Source of the DNA: Enterobacteriaceae bacterium RIT691 | Lineage (GTDB): Bacteria; Pseudomonadota; Gammaproteobacteria; Enterobacterales; Enterobacteriaceae | Reading direction: 5' to 3' | NCBI GenBank assembly: GCA_009668205.1 | Contig: WJYM01000010.1 | Span: 91,050 to 155,049 of the forward strand | DNA length: 64,000 nucleotides | Shown here: positions 20,589 to 29,051 of the stretch, piece after piece | Position numbering within the stretch: the stretch's first letter is position 1 | Layout of the letters: the number at the start of each line of letters is the position of its first letter | Notes under the pieces: generated by a model | What the model was told of the DNA's origin: nothing | What the model saw: only the letters and a program-made list of their open reading frames with translations | Database searches by the model: none | Position numbers and translations under genes: made by a program

Positions 20589-21032
20589 TTAAACCCCGGG
20601 CAACCGTCTTCCGACAGGCGAACTCTTCACAATCGAGGTGTTCGACTGCGCATACTCCGAAAGGCCATCTAACAGCGTATCTAACTGCGCAATATCCTTC
20701 ACCACCAGTCGGGCCACGAAACAATCCTCGCCGGTGACTTTGTCACACTCGATACATTCCGGCATTGCCTGCAGATATTTTTCCACCTTGAGCAACATCC
20801 CCGGCAGCGGTTTCACCCGCACCAACGCCTGCAGGGTGTAACCCAATGCCTTCAGGTTGACGCTTGCGCTGTACCCTTCAATGACCCCCCGCTCTTCCAG
20901 CCGTTTCAACCGCTCTGCGGTGCTGGGTGAGGTTAAGCCAACCTCCGCACTTAACACTTTTAGCGAAACCCGGGCATCCTTAACCAGACAGGCCACAATC
21001 GCCCGGTCGATATGATCAAGCAGGAACTCCAT
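20589..21032 (-). CDS. Lrp/AsnC-family transcription regulator
   Basis: 147 residues from the ATG at 21032 (MEFLLDHIDRAIVACL). N-terminal winged helix-turn-helix (about residues 6-60; LSAEVGLTSPSTAERLKRLEERGVI) and C-terminal RAM ligand-binding domain (about 65-140) containing the conserved GEDCFVARLVVKD. The frame is open 30 codons upstream, but those residues do not fit the family. Divergent from the EamA transporter with about 107 bases between starts, so it likely controls that gene in response to an amino acid (inference). Not a core E. coli gene at this locus. Confidence 0.9.
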   Translation of the reverse strand: MEFLLDHIDRAIVACLVKDARVSLKVLSAEVGLTSPSTAERLKRLEERGVIEGYSASVNLKALGYTLQALVRVKPLPGMLLKVEKYLQAMPECIECDKVTGEDCFVARLVVKDIAQLDTLLDGLSEYAQSNTSIVKSSPVGRRLPGV

Positions 21033-21139
21033 CACTTTCACCTTATTAATAAATGAGAATTGTGCATTCAGCCTTATAACAACCATATAACAGCGCCGAT
21101 TAATTTCCCACAATAGAGCCACTGACTGCGGAGGTTTCT

Positions 21140-22036
21140 ATGCATGAATTCAAAACCGGCATCGGGCAAATGAGCCTGGCGATGCTTATTTCCGGCTCTA
21201 TCGGCGCTTTTGTTCTGCTATCTGGCTTACCGGTGATTGATGTGGTGTTCTGGCGCTGTGTGATTGGGGCGATGACGCTGTTCATCTTTATCCGACTCAG
21301 TAAACAGCCCTTTAGCCGGTTAACACGCTTCACGTTGCTGCTGGCCATCGCTGGCGGCGTCGCGCTGGTTATCAACTGGCTGCTGCTGTTTGCCGCCTAT
21401 GAGCGCATTTCTATCGGTATGTCGACGGTGGTCTACAACACCCAGCCTTTCATGCTGGTGCTCATGGGGATGCTGCTGGGAGAGAAAGTCGCGCTCGTTA
21501 AATGGGGCTGGCTGCTACTGGCGTTTGTCGGCGTGGTCATCCTGCTGTCGGCGGAACTTCATGGCACGCAAAGCAACGTCATTGCAGGGGTAACCCTGGC
21601 GCTGGGGGCGGCATTTTTCTACGCGCTGACGGCGATGATTGCCCGCAGGCTTCACCCGATGCCTGCGCAGCACATTGCCTTCATTCAGGTCATTACCGGT
21701 GTTGTGATGCTGCTTCCCCTTGCCCATTTCACCCACCTCTCTGGCGATTTTCCATGGGGGATAGTGCTAACGCTGGGGATTGTCCACACTGGCTTCATGT
21801 ATCAACTGCTGTACAGCGCGATTCAGAAGCTGCCAACGCCCGTGATTGGTTCACTCTCCTTTATCTATCCGCTGGTCGCGATCGTGGTGGATGGCGTGGT
21901 GTTTGGACATACGTTGAGTGCCACTCAGATGGCCGGTGGCGTATTGATTCTGCTGGCGGCGGCGGGAAATAATCTTGGCTGGGGAACAAAGAAAAAGGCC
22001 CCGCAGATGCAGGGCCTTGAAGAGAAAACACCGTAA
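21140..22036 (+). CDS. EamA/DMT-family transporter
   Basis: 298-residue inner-membrane protein with about ten hydrophobic helices arranged as two EamA repeats (roughly residues 10-135 and 148-280). Members export amino acids and other metabolites, but the substrate cannot be read here. The divergent Lrp/AsnC gene suggests amino-acid efflux. Its 3' end contains a hairpin that works as terminator for the convergent nar operon; the stop codon abuts the narI stop with no gap. Confidence 0.88.
   Translation: MHEFKTGIGQMSLAMLISGSIGAFVLLSGLPVIDVVFWRCVIGAMTLFIFIRLSKQPFSRLTRFTLLLAIAGGVALVINWLLLFAAYERISIGMSTVVYNTQPFMLVLMGMLLGEKVALVKWGWLLLAFVGVVILLSAELHGTQSNVIAGVTLALGAAFFYALTAMIARRLHPMPAQHIAFIQVITGVVMLLPLAHFTHLSGDFPWGIVLTLGIVHTGFMYQLLYSAIQKLPTPVIGSLSFIYPLVAIVVDGVVFGHTLSATQMAGGVLILLAAAGNNLGWGTKKKAPQMQGLEEKTP
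21992..22018 (-). terminator. Putative narGHJI terminator inside the eamA 3' coding end
   Basis: On the minus strand AAGGCCCTGC/GCGGGGCCTT forms a stem followed by TTTTTC, starting 19 bases after the narI stop. It lies entirely within the last codons of the convergent transporter gene, which it obliges to encode Lys-Lys-Ala-Pro-Gln-Met-Gln. Confidence 0.75.
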
Positions 22037-22714
22037 TTAGCGACGGGCGCGAACCACCTGGTATTTGCGCGTCAGGTACTCGACCGGCGCGCTCCAGACA
22101 TGCACCAGACGGGAGAACGGGAACAGCAGGAACAGGCTCATTCCCAGCACCAGATGCACGCGGTAGACGAACGCCACACCGTCGAGGTAAGCCGACGCGC
22201 CACCGTGGAAGGTGACGACAGACTGCGCCCAGTGCACCAGTTTCATCATTTCGCTGCCGTCCATATGCTGAGCAGAGAAAGGAATGGTCAGCAGACCCAG
22301 CGCACACTGGATAACCAGCAGCGCCATGATCAGGATATCCCCGCGCGTGGTCGTCGCACGGATACGCGGGTTGAACAGGCGACGCTTAAGCAGCATCACC
22401 CCACCCACCAGACACATCAGGCCCGCGGCGCCGCCGCCGAACATGGCCATTTTCTGCTTCACGGCCAGGGGCAGCCACGCTTCATACATCCAGTGCGGGG
22501 TCAGCATCCCGAAAGCATGGCCGAAGATGACGCCGAGGATCCCGAGATGGAACAGGTTAGAGGCCATGTTCATCCCTTTACGATCCAGCATCTGGCTGGA
22601 GTGTGAACCCCAGGTATACTGACCGTAGTCGTAACGCAGCCAGCTGCCAATCAGGAACACCGAACCCGCGATATACGGGTAGATGTCAAAGAAGAACATA
22701 TTCAGGAATTGCAT
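22037..22714 (-). CDS. narI: Nitrate reductase A gamma subunit (cytochrome b)
   Basis: Membrane subunit that oxidises quinol and passes electrons through two b hemes to NarH. 225 residues, five transmembrane helices, with heme-ligand histidines in the second and fifth helices ([11 protein letters not shown] and [10 protein letters not shown] regions). Starts 13 bases inside narJ, indicating translational coupling. Last gene of the operon. Confidence 0.97.
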   Translation of the reverse strand: MQFLNMFFFDIYPYIAGSVFLIGSWLRYDYGQYTWGSHSSQMLDRKGMNMASNLFHLGILGVIFGHAFGMLTPHWMYEAWLPLAVKQKMAMFGGGAAGLMCLVGGVMLLKRRLFNPRIRATTTRGDILIMALLVIQCALGLLTIPFSAQHMDGSEMMKLVHWAQSVVTFHGGASAYLDGVAFVYRVHLVLGMSLFLLFPFSRLVHVWSAPVEYLTRKYQVVRARR

Positions 22715-23424
22715 TCGCGCTCTCCTCCAGTAGAGATATTCAGGTACTGCGGCGCTACCGCACCGGCGAAACGACGCTGATGCGCGGTGATGTCAGACTC
22801 CGCGCATCCCTGGTCGGCAAAGAATTTCACCTGCTCTTCTTCCCAGACCGCATCCAGCGCCTGCGGGGTGTCATCGCGGGCTTCCTCAGCAATTTTTTCT
22901 GCCACTTTCGCCTTGTCGATCTCGGTGCTGGCCAGCTTCAGCAGCACGTCGAACAACACGGCGTAGCGGTTTTCACGCTGCTGCAGGCGTGCGCTCAGCA
23001 GCGCCAGAATCGGCGCCACATCCTGCAATCCACCCAGCGCGTCTTCACGCGGCAGCTGTGCCAGATATTCGAGGTACAGCGGCAGGTGGTCCGGCAGCTC
23101 ACGGCTGTCGAGTTCCAGGCCGTGCTGTTCGTACTGCGCCATCAGATCAACCATTGCCTGGCCGCGATCGCGGGATTCGCCATGCACGTGTTCAAACAGC
23201 AACAGTGAGGTCGCGCGACCGCGGTCGAACTGCTCGCTGTAGGCTGCCTGCACGTCAAGGACGTCCTGCGCCGTCAGTTCTGTCACGAAACCGCACAGAC
23301 TCTGGATATCGTCCTTCGCCAGAATGTCCGATTCCGCCAGCACGTCCTGAACTTCCTGATGATGCTGCCATAAGGCAGCATCCGGATACTCCAGCAAGCG
23401 GGAGATAATCAGCAGTTCTTTCAT
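22702..23424 (-). CDS. narJ: Nitrate reductase molybdenum cofactor assembly chaperone
   Basis: Cytoplasmic chaperone that binds the NarG N terminus and allows molybdenum cofactor and Fe-S insertion before membrane attachment; it is not part of the final enzyme. 240 residues, all-helical TorD/NarJ family ([10 protein letters not shown] near the start, [15 protein letters not shown] in the middle). Overlaps narH by 4 bases and narI by 13. Confidence 0.96.
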   Translation of the reverse strand: MKELLIISRLLEYPDAALWQHHQEVQDVLAESDILAKDDIQSLCGFVTELTAQDVLDVQAAYSEQFDRGRATSLLLFEHVHGESRDRGQAMVDLMAQYEQHGLELDSRELPDHLPLYLEYLAQLPREDALGGLQDVAPILALLSARLQQRENRYAVLFDVLLKLASTEIDKAKVAEKIAEEARDDTPQALDAVWEEEQVKFFADQGCAESDITAHQRRFAGAVAPQYLNISTGGERECNS

Positions 23425-24956
23425 GACTGAGACCCCGTTTTGCTGGTCACATCAACCGCATCAATACGCTTGCTGTTGAACAGGTTGAATTTGCTGTCGG
23501 AACCGTGGCAACCGTCGCCGAAGGTAAAGCCGCAGCCGCTCTTCTCAGGGAAGGCTTCACGCGCCAGCTCGCGGTGGCTGCTCGGTACCACGAAACGATC
23601 TTCGTAGTTCGCGATAGCCAGGTAGCGGTACATTTCCTGTGCCTGGGCTTCCGTCAGACCGACTTCGTCAAGCGCGGTAGTGTCCACCACACCCTCAACG
23701 GTTTCAGCACGCTTGTAGTGGCGCATTGCCAGCATACGCTTCAGTGCGCGCAGTACCGGTGCGGTATCGCCCGCAGTCAGCATGTTTGCCAGGTACTGAA
23801 CCGGGATACGCAGGCTCTCAACGTCAGGCAGAATGCCATTGCTACCGATTTCACCGGCATCAGCAGCAGACTGAATTGGTGACAGCGGTGGCACATACCA
23901 GACCATCGGCAGCGTACGGTATTCCGGGTGCAGCGGCAGCGCCAGCTTCCAGTCCATCGCCATTTTGTAGACCGGCGACTGCTGTGCAGCGTCAATCACG
24001 CTTTGCGGTACGCCATCTTTCAGCGCCTGCTCGATCACGTTCGGATCGTTCGGATCGAGGAACACGTCCAGCTGGCGCTGATACAGATCGTTCTCGTTCT
24101 CGGTGCTTGCCGCCTGTTCAATCTGATCCGCGTCATACAGCAGCACGCCGAGGTAGCGAATACGGCCCACGCAGGTTTCAGAACACACGGTCGGCTGACC
24201 CGCTTCAATACGCGGGTAGCAGAAGATGCACTTCTCGGATTTACCGCTCTTCCAGTTGAAGTAGATCTTTTTGTACGGGCAACCGGTGATGCACATACGC
24301 CAGCCGCGGCACTTATCCTGATCGATAAGCACGATGCCGTCTTCTTCACGCTTGTAAATCGCACCGCTCGGGCAGGTGGCGACGCAAGCCGGATTCAGGC
24401 AGTGCTCACACAGGCGTGGCATGTACATCATGAAGGTGTTTTCGAACTGGCCGTACATTGCTTTCTGCACGTTTTCGAAGTTTTTATCCTGGGAGAGCTT
24501 TGAGAACTCCCCACCCAGATCGTCTTCCCAGTTCGGTCCTTTGGTGATTTTGTCCATGCGCTGACCGGTGATCAGCGAGCGAGGACGGGCAATCGGCTGG
24601 TGTTTACTTTCACCGGCTTTGTGCAGCGTCTGATAATCGAAATCAAACGGCTCGTAGTAATCATCGATACCCGGCAGATGCGGGTTAGCAAAGATTTTAC
24701 CCAGCAGCAGGGCTTTATTGCCCATGCGCGGGACCAGCTTACCGTTGATTTTACGGATCCAGCCGCCCTTCCACTTCTCCTGGTTTTCCCAGTCGGTTGG
24801 GTAGCCGGTGCCTGGTTTGGTTTCCACGTTGTTAAACCACGCGTACTCCACCCCTTCACGGCTGGTCCAGACGTTTTTACAGGTGACTGAGCAGGTGTGA
24901 CAGCCGATACATTTATCGAGGTTCAGCACCATGCCGACTTGTGAACGAATTTTCAT
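23421..24956 (-). CDS. narH: Nitrate reductase A beta subunit (iron-sulfur)
   Basis: Electron-transfer subunit linking NarI to NarG. 511 residues with four cysteine groups: CIGCHTCSVTC at 16-26, and CEHCLNPAC, CRGWRMCITGC and CIFC in the middle. Trp in the third group in place of a Cys creates the 3Fe-4S cluster typical of NarH. Four-base overlaps with narG upstream and narJ downstream. Intact and the standard size. Confidence 0.97.
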   Translation of the reverse strand: MKIRSQVGMVLNLDKCIGCHTCSVTCKNVWTSREGVEYAWFNNVETKPGTGYPTDWENQEKWKGGWIRKINGKLVPRMGNKALLLGKIFANPHLPGIDDYYEPFDFDYQTLHKAGESKHQPIARPRSLITGQRMDKITKGPNWEDDLGGEFSKLSQDKNFENVQKAMYGQFENTFMMYMPRLCEHCLNPACVATCPSGAIYKREEDGIVLIDQDKCRGWRMCITGCPYKKIYFNWKSGKSEKCIFCYPRIEAGQPTVCSETCVGRIRYLGVLLYDADQIEQAASTENENDLYQRQLDVFLDPNDPNVIEQALKDGVPQSVIDAAQQSPVYKMAMDWKLALPLHPEYRTLPMVWYVPPLSPIQSAADAGEIGSNGILPDVESLRIPVQYLANMLTAGDTAPVLRALKRMLAMRHYKRAETVEGVVDTTALDEVGLTEAQAQEMYRYLAIANYEDRFVVPSSHRELAREAFPEKSGCGFTFGDGCHGSDSKFNLFNSKRIDAVDVTSKTGSQS

Positions 24957-27900
24957 TTTACGCTCTCCTGTACCTGGTCACACCCTTCGCCGTCTAACCA
25001 GTCAATGTTCTTCATCTTACGCACTACAACGAACTCATCGCGGTTAGAGCCCACGGTGCCATAGTAGTTAAAGCCGTATGCCAACTGCGCATAGCCGCCG
25101 ATCATGTGCGTCGGTTTCGGGGTAATACGGGTGACCGAGTTATGGATCCCGCCGCGCTGGCTGGTAATCTCAGAACCTGGAATGTTCACGATACGTTCCT
25201 GCGCGTGATACATCATGGTCATCCCTGCAGGGACACGCTGGCTCACTACCGCACGCGCCGTCAGGGAACCGTTGCTGTTAAAGACTTCAATCCAGTCGTT
25301 ATCAGCAATACCCAACTCTTTCGCATCCGTTTCGCTCATCCACACAATGGGGCCACCACGGCCGAGCGTCAGCATCAGCAGGTTGTCACTGTAGGTCGAG
25401 TGAATACCCCATTTCTGGTGCGGCGTCAGGAAGTTCAGCGCCTTCTCCGGATTGCCGTTGGATTTCTGGCCCATCACCTCTTTCACCGAACGGGTGTCGA
25501 TAGGGGGACGGTAAACCAACAGGCTTTCACCGAAATCACGCATCCACTGGTGATCCTGATACAGCTGCTGGCGACCGGACAGCGTACGCCATGGGATAAG
25601 CTCGTGAACGTTGGTGTAGCCCGCGTTATAAGAAACGTGTTCATCTTCCAGGCCTGACCAGGTCGGGCTGGAGATAATTTTACGCGGCTGTGCCTGAATA
25701 TCGCGGAAGCGGATCTTTTCGTCTTCTTTGTTCAGCGCCAGATGCTTATGGTCACGGCCCGTAATTTCACTTAACGCCGCCCACGCTTTCACAGCCACCT
25801 GACCGTTGGTTTCCGGTGCCAGCGTGAGGATCATCTCCGCGGCATCAATGGCGGTGTCAATCTTCGGTTGGCCTTTGGCCGGGCCATCCGCCTTGGTGTA
25901 GTTCAGTTGACGCAGCAGTTCGACTTCGCTATCGGTATTCCACGCGATGCCTTTACCGCCGTTACCGATTTTCTCCAGCAGCGGGCCGACGGACGTGAAA
26001 CGTTCGTAGGTCGCGGGATAATCACGCTCAACGGTGATGATGTGCGGCGCGGTTTTGCCTGGGATCAGGTCGCATTCGCCCTTCTTCCAGTCTTTAACGT
26101 CAAACGGCTGTGCCATTTCCGCCGGGGAATCGTGCTGGATTGGCAGCGTGACCACGTCGGTTTCTTTGCCCAGATGGCCTTCGCACAGCTCAGAGAAGCG
26201 CTTGGCGATATCTTTATAAATATTCCAGTCGCTTTTTGATTCCCATGCCGGGTCAACGGCGGCAGACAGCGGGTGAATAAACGGATGCATATCCGAGGTA
26301 TTCATGTCGTCTTTTTCATACCAGGTCGCCGTTGGCAGCACGATGTCAGAGAACAGACAGGTGCTCGACAGACGGAAGTCCAGCGTCACCACCAGATCCA
26401 GTTTGCCGTCGAGGCCGTTGTCCTGCCACTCCACTTCTTCCGGCTTCATGCCGCCCTGTACACCGAGGTCTGCGCCCTGAATGCCATGCTCGGTACCCAG
26501 CAGGTACTTCAGCATGTATTCGTGACCTTTACCGGAGGAGCCCAGCAGGTTTGAACGCCAGATGAACAGGTTGCGCGGGTGGTTTTTACCGTTATCCGGA
26601 CGCTCTGAGGCAAAGTGCATCGAGCCGTCTTTCAGGGATTTCACGGTGTAATCCACGGCGGACAGACCGGCTTTTTCCGCTTCTGCCGCAATGGTCAGAG
26701 GGTTGGTCCCCAGCTGTGGTGCCGACGGCAGCCAGCCCATGCGTTCAGCACGCACGTTGAAGTCCAGCAGGTGCCCGGTGTAGCGGGATTTATCCGCCAG
26801 CGGCGACAGCAGCTCCTGCGCGGTGACGGTTTCATAGCGCCACTGGCTGGAGTGGTTATAGAACCACGAGGTGCTGTTCATGTGACGCGGTGGACGGTTC
26901 CAGTCCAGCGCAAACGCCAGTGGCGTCCAACCGGTTTGTGGACGCAGTTTTTCCTGACCCACATAGTGCGCCCAACCGCCGCCGCTCTGACCGACACAGC
27001 CGCAGAAGATAAGCATATTGATAATACCGCGATAGTTCATATCGAGGTGGTACCAGTGGTTCAGGCCCGCGCCGACGATGATCATCGAGCGACCGTGAGT
27101 TTTATCGGCGTTGTCTGCAAATTCACGCGCAATACGGATAATCTGCGCACGGGAAACACCGGTGATCTGCTCTGCCCAGGCCGGGGTGTACGCTTTCACT
27201 TCGTCATAGCTGTTAGCGCAGTTTTCATCGCCCAGACCGCGTTCCAGGCCGTAGTTGGCCATGGTCAGGTCATAAACGGTGGTGACCAGCTGCGTGGAGC
27301 CATCGGCCATCTGCAGGCGTTTTACCGGCAGTTTGTGCAGCAGGATGTTTTCCAGCTCCACTTTGTTGAAGTGCTCGGTGCCTTCGCCGCCAAAGTAAGG
27401 GAAGCCCACTTCTGCGATATCGTCATGGCTACCCAGCATCGAGAGGCGCAGTTGAACGTCTTCACCGCTCTTCCCGTCGCGCTGCTCGAGGTTCCACTTA
27501 CCTTTATCACCCCAACGGAAGCCGATGGAGCCATTAGGTACGGTCATCTCGCCGTCTTCATTGAAGGCAACGGTTTTCCATTCCGGGTTATTTTCCTGGC
27601 CCAGTGAATCGACCAGATCCGACGCACGCAGCATACGACCCGCGGCGTAGTAACCTTCACGTTCTTCCAGCGCCACCAGCATTGGCATGTCGGTATAACG
27701 ACGCACGTAGTCGGTGAAGTACTGGCTTGGTTTATCCAGGTGGAACTCGCGCAGCATCACGTGGCCCATCGCCAGCGCCATTGCGGCATCGGTGCCCTGC
27801 TTCGGTGCCAGCCACAGGTCGCACAGTTTGGCGATTTCGGCGTAGTCCGGCGTGATCGCAACCGTCTTGGTGCCCTTGTAGCGAACTTCGGTAAAGAAAT

Positions 27901-28696
27901 GCGCATCCGGCGTACGGGTCTGCGGCACGTTAGAGCCCCAGGCCAGAATGTAAGAGGAGTTATACCAGTCGGCAGATTCCGGCACGTCGGTCTGCTCACC
28001 CCAGGTTTGCGGTGATGCCGGTGGCAGATCGCAATACCAGTCGTAGAAGCTCAGCGGCGTACCGCCGATCAGCGACAGGTAACGCGCACCTGCGGCATAG
28101 GACACCATCGACATTGCCGGGATCGGCGAGAAGCCTGCCACGCGGTCCGGGCCGTAGGTTTTAACCGTATAAACGTTCGACGCTGCAATCAGCTCATTCA
28201 CTTCCTGCCAGGAAGAACGCACGAAGCCACCGCGACCACGCGCCTGCTTAAAGCTTTTCGCCTTATCGCTGTCTTCAATGATCGACGCCCAGGCATCAAC
28301 CGGATCGGTGTGTTTAAGCTTCGCTTCACGCCACATTTTCATCAGGCGTTTGCGCATCAGAGGATATTTCAGGCGGTTTGCGCTGTAGAGATACCAGGAG
28401 TAGCTTGCACCACGCGGGCAGCCGCGAGGTTCATGGTTCGGCAGGTCCGGACGGGTACGCGGGTAGTCCGTCTGCTGGGTTTCCCAGGTGACCAGACCAT
28501 TTTTGACGTAGATTTTCCAACTGCACGATCCGGTGCAGTTTACGCCATGGGTAGAACGCACGACTTTATCGTGCTGCCAGCGCTGGCGGTACCCATCTTC
28601 CCAGTCCCTGTTGGTCTCCAGAACCTGACCGTGCCCATCGGCAAAGGTTTCGCCCTTCTGTTTGAAGTAGCGAAACCGGTCCAGAAATTTGCTCAT
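24953..28696 (-). CDS. narG: Nitrate reductase A alpha subunit (molybdenum)
   Basis: Catalytic subunit reducing nitrate to nitrite with a molybdo-bis-MGD cofactor and the FS0 4Fe-4S cluster. 1247 residues from the ATG at 28696 (MSKFLDRFRYFKQK), identical to E. coli in length; a longer open frame upstream runs into the promoter and is not used. The N terminus contains the NarJ-binding tail and the FS0 ligands in HGVNCTGSC at about 49-57. A perfect FNR box lies about 100 bases upstream. First gene of narGHJI; anaerobic, nitrate-induced expression expected. Confidence 0.97.
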   Translation of the reverse strand: MSKFLDRFRYFKQKGETFADGHGQVLETNRDWEDGYRQRWQHDKVVRSTHGVNCTGSCSWKIYVKNGLVTWETQQTDYPRTRPDLPNHEPRGCPRGASYSWYLYSANRLKYPLMRKRLMKMWREAKLKHTDPVDAWASIIEDSDKAKSFKQARGRGGFVRSSWQEVNELIAASNVYTVKTYGPDRVAGFSPIPAMSMVSYAAGARYLSLIGGTPLSFYDWYCDLPPASPQTWGEQTDVPESADWYNSSYILAWGSNVPQTRTPDAHFFTEVRYKGTKTVAITPDYAEIAKLCDLWLAPKQGTDAAMALAMGHVMLREFHLDKPSQYFTDYVRRYTDMPMLVALEEREGYYAAGRMLRASDLVDSLGQENNPEWKTVAFNEDGEMTVPNGSIGFRWGDKGKWNLEQRDGKSGEDVQLRLSMLGSHDDIAEVGFPYFGGEGTEHFNKVELENILLHKLPVKRLQMADGSTQLVTTVYDLTMANYGLERGLGDENCANSYDEVKAYTPAWAEQITGVSRAQIIRIAREFADNADKTHGRSMIIVGAGLNHWYHLDMNYRGIINMLIFCGCVGQSGGGWAHYVGQEKLRPQTGWTPLAFALDWNRPPRHMNSTSWFYNHSSQWRYETVTAQELLSPLADKSRYTGHLLDFNVRAERMGWLPSAPQLGTNPLTIAAEAEKAGLSAVDYTVKSLKDGSMHFASERPDNGKNHPRNLFIWRSNLLGSSGKGHEYMLKYLLGTEHGIQGADLGVQGGMKPEEVEWQDNGLDGKLDLVVTLDFRLSSTCLFSDIVLPTATWYEKDDMNTSDMHPFIHPLSAAVDPAWESKSDWNIYKDIAKRFSELCEGHLGKETDVVTLPIQHDSPAEMAQPFDVKDWKKGECDLIPGKTAPHIITVERDYPATYERFTSVGPLLEKIGNGGKGIAWNTDSEVELLRQLNYTKADGPAKGQPKIDTAIDAAEMILTLAPETNGQVAVKAWAALSEITGRDHKHLALNKEDEKIRFRDIQAQPRKIISSPTWSGLEDEHVSYNAGYTNVHELIPWRTLSGRQQLYQDHQWMRDFGESLLVYRPPIDTRSVKEVMGQKSNGNPEKALNFLTPHQKWGIHSTYSDNLLMLTLGRGGPIVWMSETDAKELGIADNDWIEVFNSNGSLTARAVVSQRVPAGMTMMYHAQERIVNIPGSEITSQRGGIHNSVTRITPKPTHMIGGYAQLAYGFNYYGTVGSNRDEFVVVRKMKNIDWLDGEGCDQVQESVK

Positions 28697-28792
28697 CGGG
28701 TTTCTCCTGTACGGAGCCTTCCGGCTCTCTGATAAATCGACATTGCAACAATAGAATTGCAGCGAAAGTAACTGCCTGAAAGGCGATGGGAA

Positions 28793-28806
28793 TTGATGGC
28801 GATCAA
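28793..28806 (-). promoter_or_regulatory. FNR site of the narG promoter
   Basis: Perfect palindrome TTGAT-GGCG-ATCAA, centred about 103 bases upstream of the narG start codon. In E. coli the narG FNR site activates the operon under anaerobiosis. Confidence 0.88.
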
Positions 28807-28843
28807 GCTGAATGGCGATGCACATGCGCGAAAACCGCACAAA

Positions 28844-28859
28844 TACCCCCAAAGGGGTA
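28844..28859. promoter_or_regulatory. NarL/NarP 7-2-7 site between narG and the patatin gene
   Basis: Two heptamers TACCCCC and (inverted) TACCCCT separated by two bases, the 7-2-7 arrangement bound by phospho-NarL. A further single heptamer AGGGGTA lies at 28950-28956. They sit upstream of the FNR site relative to narG and about 190 bases upstream of the divergent patatin gene. Confidence 0.8.
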
Positions 28860-29051
28860 GTTAATTTTATTTTTTAACCTACTGATATTTAATAGATATC
28901 TTAAAAATAAGCACAGTTGCCCTGCAACCTAACCCCGCCGTAGTTATTAAGGGGTACGTCCACATGGCAGGTCGACCCAAAAGAATGGCGTTGAAAGTAC
29001 TGACTTTCTTCTACAGTTGAGAAAAGGATGTCGAAACAGAGTGAGGTCAGA

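Noticed and set aside
19882..20724. 280-codon minus-strand open frame across the tRNA-Tyr repeats
   Set aside because: It is built from the rtT repeats read backwards; the protein is internally repetitive, lacks a ribosome site and runs into the Lrp-family gene.
26615..27607. 330-codon open frame opposite narG
   Set aside because: Antisense shadow of narG.
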